Shown piece by piece: positions 43,928 through 47,795 of a DNA stretch of 47,795 bases; positions within the stretch are counted from its first letter, which is position 1; the number at the start of each line of letters is the position of its first letter. The notes below the pieces were generated by a model. That model was not told the DNA's origin. It was given only the letters and a program-made list of their open reading frames with translations, and ran no database searches. This stretch comes from Leptolyngbya sp. FACHB-60. Lineage in GTDB: Bacteria; Cyanobacteriota; Cyanobacteriia; Phormidesmidales; Phormidesmidaceae. The stretch spans positions 1-47,795 of the forward strand of contig NZ_JACJOX010000059.1 of NCBI RefSeq assembly GCF_014695775.1, in the 5' to 3' direction. Position numbers and translations under genes: made by a program.

Positions 43928-44013
43928 TTGAAACCGTTAAAAGCGGTTTTGCCCCGCCGCCTAGGGTTAGGCTAGCAGGGGCGAACTCATCTATCGCATG
44001 GACAGCTGTCGCA

Positions 44014-44733
44014 ATGGACTATCCTCAGGGCCAAGACTTTACCGATCTCAAAACGCTACAGCTGGCCTACGATCGCCTACAGCACCAAGCCCAGCACCAG
44101 GCTGCCTTTTTGGGTACGGCCTCCCACGAGCTCAGGTCGCCCATTACCCAAATTATCAGCCTGCACCAGCTGATTCTTGAAGACCTGTGCGAAAGCCCCG
44201 CCGAAGAGCGAGAGTTTATTGCCCAGGCCAACCAGGCCATTCAAACCGTGCTCAAGAACCTCGATCTGTTGGTTACCCTCTCCAAGCTGGATATTGGTGC
44301 TCTGCACCCCCGGCTTATCCCCACCCTGCTCCAGCCGCTGATCACCCGCGTACAGCGCATGATTGAAATGCAGTGCATCAACCGTCACTGCCGGTTGATT
44401 GTGGGGCCGGTGGAGGCCAATCTACAGGTGCAAACTGACCCAGCATGGCTAGAGCAAGCCCTAGTCATGCTGATCGAAGCCGCCTTGGCCCAAGGCAGCC
44501 CGCAGATTAGCCTAACCGTCTCAGAAGACTCTGCTACCGGCAACATTGCCCTGCACTTGGGGGCAAACCCTGGCGAGGCTCCACCGTCCGCCATAGCCAC
44601 CCTATCGCCTGAGTTTCGCTACCAGCTAGCCGCCCGTCTAGCGCCCCACCTGGGGGCTACCTTAGAGTTTTTAGGTGCTGCAGAAAATCCCAAAGGTCTT
44701 CTCTGTCTACAGCTGCCGCGCCCTACCAATTAA
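44014..44733 (+). CDS. Histidine-kinase-like protein with degenerate ATPase domain
   Basis: A 239-residue soluble protein. Residues about 25-95 form the dimerisation domain with an intact phosphoacceptor box, FLGTASHELRSPITQ (His38). The following domain has the size of a kinase ATPase domain, but the N-box that should read like NLLxNAxKYT is LVMLIEAALAQG, and no G1 DxGxG or G2 GxGLGL motif exists. ATP binding is therefore unlikely. It might be a phosphotransfer protein (like Spo0B or ChpT in layout) or an inhibitor. No response regulator is adjacent. Confidence 0.8.
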   Translation: MDYPQGQDFTDLKTLQLAYDRLQHQAQHQAAFLGTASHELRSPITQIISLHQLILEDLCESPAEEREFIAQANQAIQTVLKNLDLLVTLSKLDIGALHPRLIPTLLQPLITRVQRMIEMQCINRHCRLIVGPVEANLQVQTDPAWLEQALVMLIEAALAQGSPQISLTVSEDSATGNIALHLGANPGEAPPSAIATLSPEFRYQLAARLAPHLGATLEFLGAAENPKGLLCLQLPRPTN

Positions 44734-44926
44734 CTCCCAATTACCGCCATTTCATTGAACATTTGAATTAGCCGTTCCATTTCAGGCTCTTTCGATATAG
44801 TTTGGGCAAATTGCTTCCGGAATTAAGCGCTGCTTCCCTGTAGCTACTAACTTGAACCTCCACCCTGTAGATGTTGAAATGCAGCCTACCGGATCGGATC
44901 CCTGAAACTAAGTCACCAAAACAATT

Positions 44927-45115
44927 ATGGAATTTGCCATCGTGCTCATTCTGGTTTTCATTGTGTGGACCAATGAGGCCTTATTGGGTAAACCACTAGT
45001 CAAAGAAATTAAACCCAAAACCGCAGAAGACGAGTTTACCGCTGCTCTAAAAAAGTATTTGGATAATGGTATTCCCGTCCGCATTGTCGAGAAAAAAGAT
45101 GGGGGAAAAAAGTAA
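44927..45115 (+). CDS. Small single-pass membrane protein
   Basis: A 62-residue protein with one N-terminal hydrophobic segment (about 3-15, ending in IVWTNEALLG), then a charged tail with KEIKPKTAEDEFTAALKKYLDN and a Lys-rich end. The layout matches small conserved cyanobacterial proteins of unknown function. It lies 33 bases before the hliP gene and may be co-transcribed with it. Confidence 0.7.
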   Translation: MEFAIVLILVFIVWTNEALLGKPLVKEIKPKTAEDEFTAALKKYLDNGIPVRIVEKKDGGKK

Positions 45116-45148
45116 GATGCTCTTATATAGACGTTACCGACCCCAACA

Positions 45149-45334
45149 ATGATCCAAGACTCGAATCCTGCTGTCTCTACCCCTGAGGCCGCTGCTGAAC
45201 CTACCCCTGCCTTCGGTTGGAACCGCTATGCCGAGCGCATCAACGGCCGATTTGCCATGGTGGGCTTTGTGGCCCTGCTGTTGCTAGAGTTGGTCACTGG
45301 CCAGACGTTTTTTAGCTGGCTGGGTCTGCGCTAA
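45149..45334 (+). CDS. High-light-inducible one-helix protein (Hlip/SCP)
   Basis: A 61-residue thylakoid protein of the chlorophyll a/b-binding superfamily that binds pigment and protects photosystem assembly under stress. The diagnostic chlorophyll motif is AERINGRFAMVGFVALLLLE (Glu, Asn-Gly-Arg and Met in place), in a single membrane helix. The N-terminal 30 residues are Pro/Ala-rich. It follows the small membrane protein by 33 bases. No HLR1-type repeat was seen upstream. Confidence 0.95.
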   Translation: MIQDSNPAVSTPEAAAEPTPAFGWNRYAERINGRFAMVGFVALLLLELVTGQTFFSWLGLR

Positions 45335-45417
45335 ACGCAGGCCTAGCCTCAGGCCTGCCGTGCGGTCTAGCCCTTAGTAATGGTAGGCTTAGGGGTGATT
45401 TTCGGGATGGTGGGACT

Positions 45418-46026
45418 GTGGTTAACCCCAATGCAGAGATTGGTCGGCTGCGGGAGCTGATGCCCGCCACCGCCCGCATGAAAACTAAGCTGATGCTTAG
45501 CGATCGCCAGCTGAACGTCATCAAAGCTGAATTTCCTCGCCCCTGGCAGTCGACTCACACGGTCTCGATCAACCTCGACCTGTGGCATCAGCTGGCCGTG
45601 GCCGAGCGCGATCTGCTGTTTTTGCGCACCGTGAGTTGGGTCACCCTGGCTAACGTGCTCAAGCCCAATTGGTACCAAGCTATGGCCGGAGCTGGGCTAG
45701 CTGGCAGCGTGGTAGAGCTGCTCCAGGGCGACGCGGTGGGCGTGGTGGCTGCCGCTGGGGTTACGGCCCTAGCCAGCTGGCAAATTTGGCGCGGTGTCAC
45801 CGGCCCCCAGATTGAGATGGCTGCTGACGATAAAGCGGTGCAGGTGTCGCTGCGGCGCGGCTATGACCAGGCCGACGCCGCAGCGGCCCTGATTCGCGCT
45901 ATTGAGACAGTTCCCCCCCTGGAGGGTCGCCAGGTGCTCACCGTTAACGAGCTGCTGCGCTGTCAAAACCTGCGGCGGCAAACTGGGTATTCAGAATTTT
46001 CGGTGCCCGAGAGCTATCTGCGTTAG
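45418..46026 (+). CDS. DUF3318 domain protein
   Basis: A 202-residue cyanobacterial protein of the DUF3318 family. The start MVNPNAEIGRLRELMPATAR is conserved, and it must use GTG 45418 because no in-frame ATG lies nearby. It has two hydrophobic segments at about 85-102 and 107-122 and a helical C-terminus with VNELLRCQNLRR. Function is unknown. ureD starts six bases after its stop, so the two are probably co-transcribed. Confidence 0.88.
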   Translation: MVNPNAEIGRLRELMPATARMKTKLMLSDRQLNVIKAEFPRPWQSTHTVSINLDLWHQLAVAERDLLFLRTVSWVTLANVLKPNWYQAMAGAGLAGSVVELLQGDAVGVVAAAGVTALASWQIWRGVTGPQIEMAADDKAVQVSLRRGYDQADAAAALIRAIETVPPLEGRQVLTVNELLRCQNLRRQTGYSEFSVPESYLR

Positions 46027-46032
46027 AAATCT

Positions 46033-46890
46033 ATGGTTCAGTCATCGGCTCAGGCCCCTAAGGCTCATCCAGGCTGGCGAGGGTTAGCTCGCCTCAGCTA
46101 TGCCATGGAGTCGGGTCGGTGCGTGCCGACCCAGACCTATACCCGTGCCCCTTTGCGAGTGCAGCGCCCCCTATATCCCGAAGGAGAAGGGCTGTGCCAT
46201 ACGGTGCTTGTACATACCGCTGGGGGCTTGGTGGGGGGCGACAGCCTGGTGATAGCGCTGACAGCCGCCCCTCGCGCTCAAGCGCTCGTCACCACCGCCG
46301 CCGCCAGCAAGGTCTACGGCAGCGCAGACATCGCCAGCAGCCAGCAGGTAGACATCACCCTCGCCCCAGAGAGCTGTCTGGAATGGTTCCCCCATGAAAC
46401 TATTGTGTTTAACCAGGCCCATTACAACCAGGCGCTGCGGGTTGACCTAGCCCCAGGAGCCATCTGGGCCGGTTGGGAGATCACTCGCTTTGGTCGCAGC
46501 GCCCGAGGAGAAACCTTTGAGCAGGGCCAGTGGCGATCGCGCCTCGAAGTCTGGCAAGTCGATCAGCCCCTATGGCTCGATCGCCAGCACTTGACCGGAG
46601 GCAGCGCTACCCTCCACAGCCCCAACGGCCTGGCGGGGCACCCGGTGGTGGGCAGCTTTGCCGTGGTCGGGCACCGGTTTGAAAGTGACTCGGTGGCTGC
46701 TCTACGCCAGCTGTGGCCCACAGACCAACCCGGCGACATTGGCGTTACCCGGCTGCAATCGGGATTATTGTGCCGCTACCGAGGCCCGTCCAGCCAGGCG
46801 GCGCGGCGATGGTTTGTGGCGGCCTGGCAGCACCTGCGCCCTCTTTATCTGGGGCGATCGGCTGCCGTGTCGCGGCTGTGGCCCAGATAG
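46033..46890 (+). CDS. ureD: Urease accessory protein UreD
   Basis: A 285-residue chaperone that helps load nickel into urease. Diagnostic blocks are PLRVQRPLYPEGEGLCHTVL, VHTAGGLVGGDSLVI, VTTAAASKVYGS, LEWFPHETIVFNQA and WEITRFGRSARGE. The end (PLYLGRSAAVSRLWPR) is typical. The structural genes ureABC are not in the following 0.9 kb, where cyanobacteria often have them, so the urease cluster appears split. It overlaps no neighbour and follows DUF3318 by six bases. Confidence 0.95.
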   Translation: MVQSSAQAPKAHPGWRGLARLSYAMESGRCVPTQTYTRAPLRVQRPLYPEGEGLCHTVLVHTAGGLVGGDSLVIALTAAPRAQALVTTAAASKVYGSADIASSQQVDITLAPESCLEWFPHETIVFNQAHYNQALRVDLAPGAIWAGWEITRFGRSARGETFEQGQWRSRLEVWQVDQPLWLDRQHLTGGSATLHSPNGLAGHPVVGSFAVVGHRFESDSVAALRQLWPTDQPGDIGVTRLQSGLLCRYRGPSSQAARRWFVAAWQHLRPLYLGRSAAVSRLWPR

Positions 46891-47029
46891 AGCATCGACG
46901 GAATGGGATCATCCTCTAGTTGTCTTCCTCTCAAGCAATAATGCCGACCGCAGGACTTTAGCGCTCCTTCCGGATGAGGGGCTGACGCCAGCGAAAGTAT
47001 AAAAACCATGAGACTTCTCAAAAGGTGCT

Positions 47030-47671
47030 ATGAAGACTCCTCACTTTTCTGGCTCTAAACTACCCCCCGCATCAGAATATGCGCTGATTATTGGGGCAGG
47101 GGCGACAGCGGCCATGTCGATGGCGGCGCAGCAGGTGGCGGTGGCAACGCTACCCGTAACCACCCTGGTGGCCCTGGGCCTGCTGAATCGCTATCGGCTC
47201 GACCAGCGACTGCAAGACAGCGAGACCAGCGGGCCTACCCCAGAGGAAGCCACGCATAAACGGGCCCCAGCCGCTCCCCAGCGAGTCACCGCTCAACCTC
47301 AGCCCGACGCGATTTCGGCTCGGCCCCAGGTGGCAACCACGCCTACCTCAGCCCAATTTTCTGACCACCGTGCCTACATCCATGAAACTTTGGCCAAAAA
47401 GATTCAGGCTAAGGCCGACTTTGCGTCGGTGCAGCAAGCCAGTTTGAAAAAGGTGGGGGCCTATCTCCAGCAGACTCGGCAAGAGAAGTCGCTGTCGCTG
47501 GAGGATATCTACCAACAAACGTTCATTCAAACCTATACCCTGAGAGCGCTCGAAACCGGTAACTTAAAGCAGCTGCCAGAACCGTTTTATATTCGCGCCT
47601 TCATTCAGAAATATGCCTCAGCTTTGGGGCTGGAGGGGGCTGCTCTGGCGGCAGATTTCCCAATGCCCTAG
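47030..47671 (+). CDS. RodZ-like helix-turn-helix protein
   Basis: A 213-residue protein. The C-terminal part (about 140-208) is an HTH_25 domain as in RodZ: VGAYLQQTRQEKSLSLEDIY, QTYTLRALETGNLKQLPEPF and IRAFIQKYASALG. In contrast to RodZ the domain is at the C-terminus, and the N-terminal half has hydrophobic segments (about 18-55) and a Pro/Ala-rich linker. AAAGG precedes the ATG. It may anchor a DNA- or cytoskeleton-interacting domain at the membrane. The gene is followed directly by an insertion sequence. Confidence 0.78.
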   Translation: MKTPHFSGSKLPPASEYALIIGAGATAAMSMAAQQVAVATLPVTTLVALGLLNRYRLDQRLQDSETSGPTPEEATHKRAPAAPQRVTAQPQPDAISARPQVATTPTSAQFSDHRAYIHETLAKKIQAKADFASVQQASLKKVGAYLQQTRQEKSLSLEDIYQQTFIQTYTLRALETGNLKQLPEPFYIRAFIQKYASALGLEGAALAADFPMP

Positions 47672-47686
47672 TTCTCAGTCGACCTA

Positions 47687-47795
47687 GGGTGTGTCATCAA
47701 TTAAGCCAAATGACAGTAGCTACCATGTAAATCGCACTGAGGAATGTCTCGGCTAACTTGTCATAGCGTGTCGCAATCGCTCGATACTGCTTGAG
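47687..47795 (-). mobile_element. Right-hand end of an IS5-family insertion sequence (cut by window edge)
   Basis: The element seems to begin at GGGTGTGTCATCAA (from 47687), which is like the terminal repeat of IS5/IS427-group elements and follows CTA, a possible target duplication. The other end is outside the window. Confidence 0.6.
47697..47795 (-). CDS. IS5-family transposase, C-terminal end (partial)
   Basis: Thirty-two residues ending at TGA 47697-47699. LKQYRAIATRYDKLAETFL is the characteristic end of IS5/IS1031-type transposases (R-Y-K-L-A-F spacing). The frame is open to the window edge, so the catalytic part lies outside. It is not interrupted within the visible part, so it may be an intact copy. 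Confidence 0.88.
   Translation of the reverse strand, partial: LKQYRAIATRYDKLAETFLSAIYMVATVIWLN

Noticed and set aside
47036..47044. ACTCCTCAC, like the core of the cyanobacterial small RNA Yfr1
   Set aside because: It is inside the first codons of the RodZ-like gene and lacks the flanking stems and terminator of Yfr1.
1..47795. CRISPR arrays, tRNA and rRNA genes
   Set aside because: No regularly spaced direct repeats, no TTCGANNCC-type T-loop with matching cloverleaf and no rRNA-like sequence were found when reading the gene-free stretches.

Overview
The window is chromosomal DNA from a cyanobacterium, most likely a filamentous Leptolyngbya/Nodosilinea-type species (the genus is inference). 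The evidence is the very frequent HIP1 octamer GCGATCGC inside and between genes, a KaiB-domain circadian kinase (SasA), a one-helix high-light-inducible protein, a DUF3318 protein, a PEP-CTERM protein and many small proteins of cyanobacterial type. Most of the DNA is GC-rich. Visibly AT-richer patches at about 4.6-5.9 kb and 31.2-33.1 kb look imported. No tRNA, rRNA or CRISPR array was seen.

Layout. The window is cut at both ends by insertion sequences: an IS630-type transposase at 1-423 and the tail of an IS5-type transposase at 47697-47795. From 0.5 to 3.7 kb come an ABC-F ATPase, an isoprenylcysteine-methyltransferase-like membrane protein and a small exported protein. From 3.7 to 6.8 kb is an accessory patch: dispersed repeats, a small protein divergent from an HTH protein with repeated operator-like motifs between them, a solo Mrr-type restriction enzyme, and a DUF433 protein. 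From 6.9 to 14 kb a co-directional series holds an M20 amidohydrolase, an exported protein, an XpaC-like membrane protein, a lipoprotein joining a solute-binding-like domain to a von Willebrand A domain, a small anchored protein and an ABC exporter. That exporter carries an in-frame low-complexity insert. From 14 to 18 kb are a MITE-like repeat, a subtilase with an unusual active site, a class 3 lipase and two hypothetical proteins.

From 18.4 to 27 kb the genes are mainly housekeeping: sasA, a YihY-like membrane protein, an SRPBCC protein, an O-methyltransferase, mnmE, a DUF2062 protein, dapB and ilvN. At 27.2-30.8 kb a very large nucleotide-transporter-like protein with HEAT repeats is followed by a stand-alone cyclic-nucleotide-binding protein. 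At 30.8-33.0 kb a serine/threonine kinase lies between two transposase remnants. Then come lemA with an M48 protease, a second copy of the MITE, rpmB, a PEP-CTERM protein, a cation diffusion facilitator, map, a TonB protein beside a TonB-like protein, a pstS-type gene with a structured leader, a TPR protein, a TsaC/Sua5-type enzyme, a degenerate histidine kinase, a small membrane protein, hliP, a DUF3318 protein with ureD, and a RodZ-like HTH protein.

How the genes may work together. The clearest functional units are the LemA-M48 pair, the solute-binding/VWA cluster, the transporter-plus-cNMP-sensor pair and the TonB pair. The best candidates for something little described are the solute-binding/VWA cluster, the HEAT transporter with its cNMP partner, and the histidine-kinase-like protein that keeps its phosphoacceptor histidine but lacks ATP-binding boxes. 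At the DNA level, the most interesting features are the 124-129 bp MITE family and the repeat-like insert inside the ABC exporter gene.
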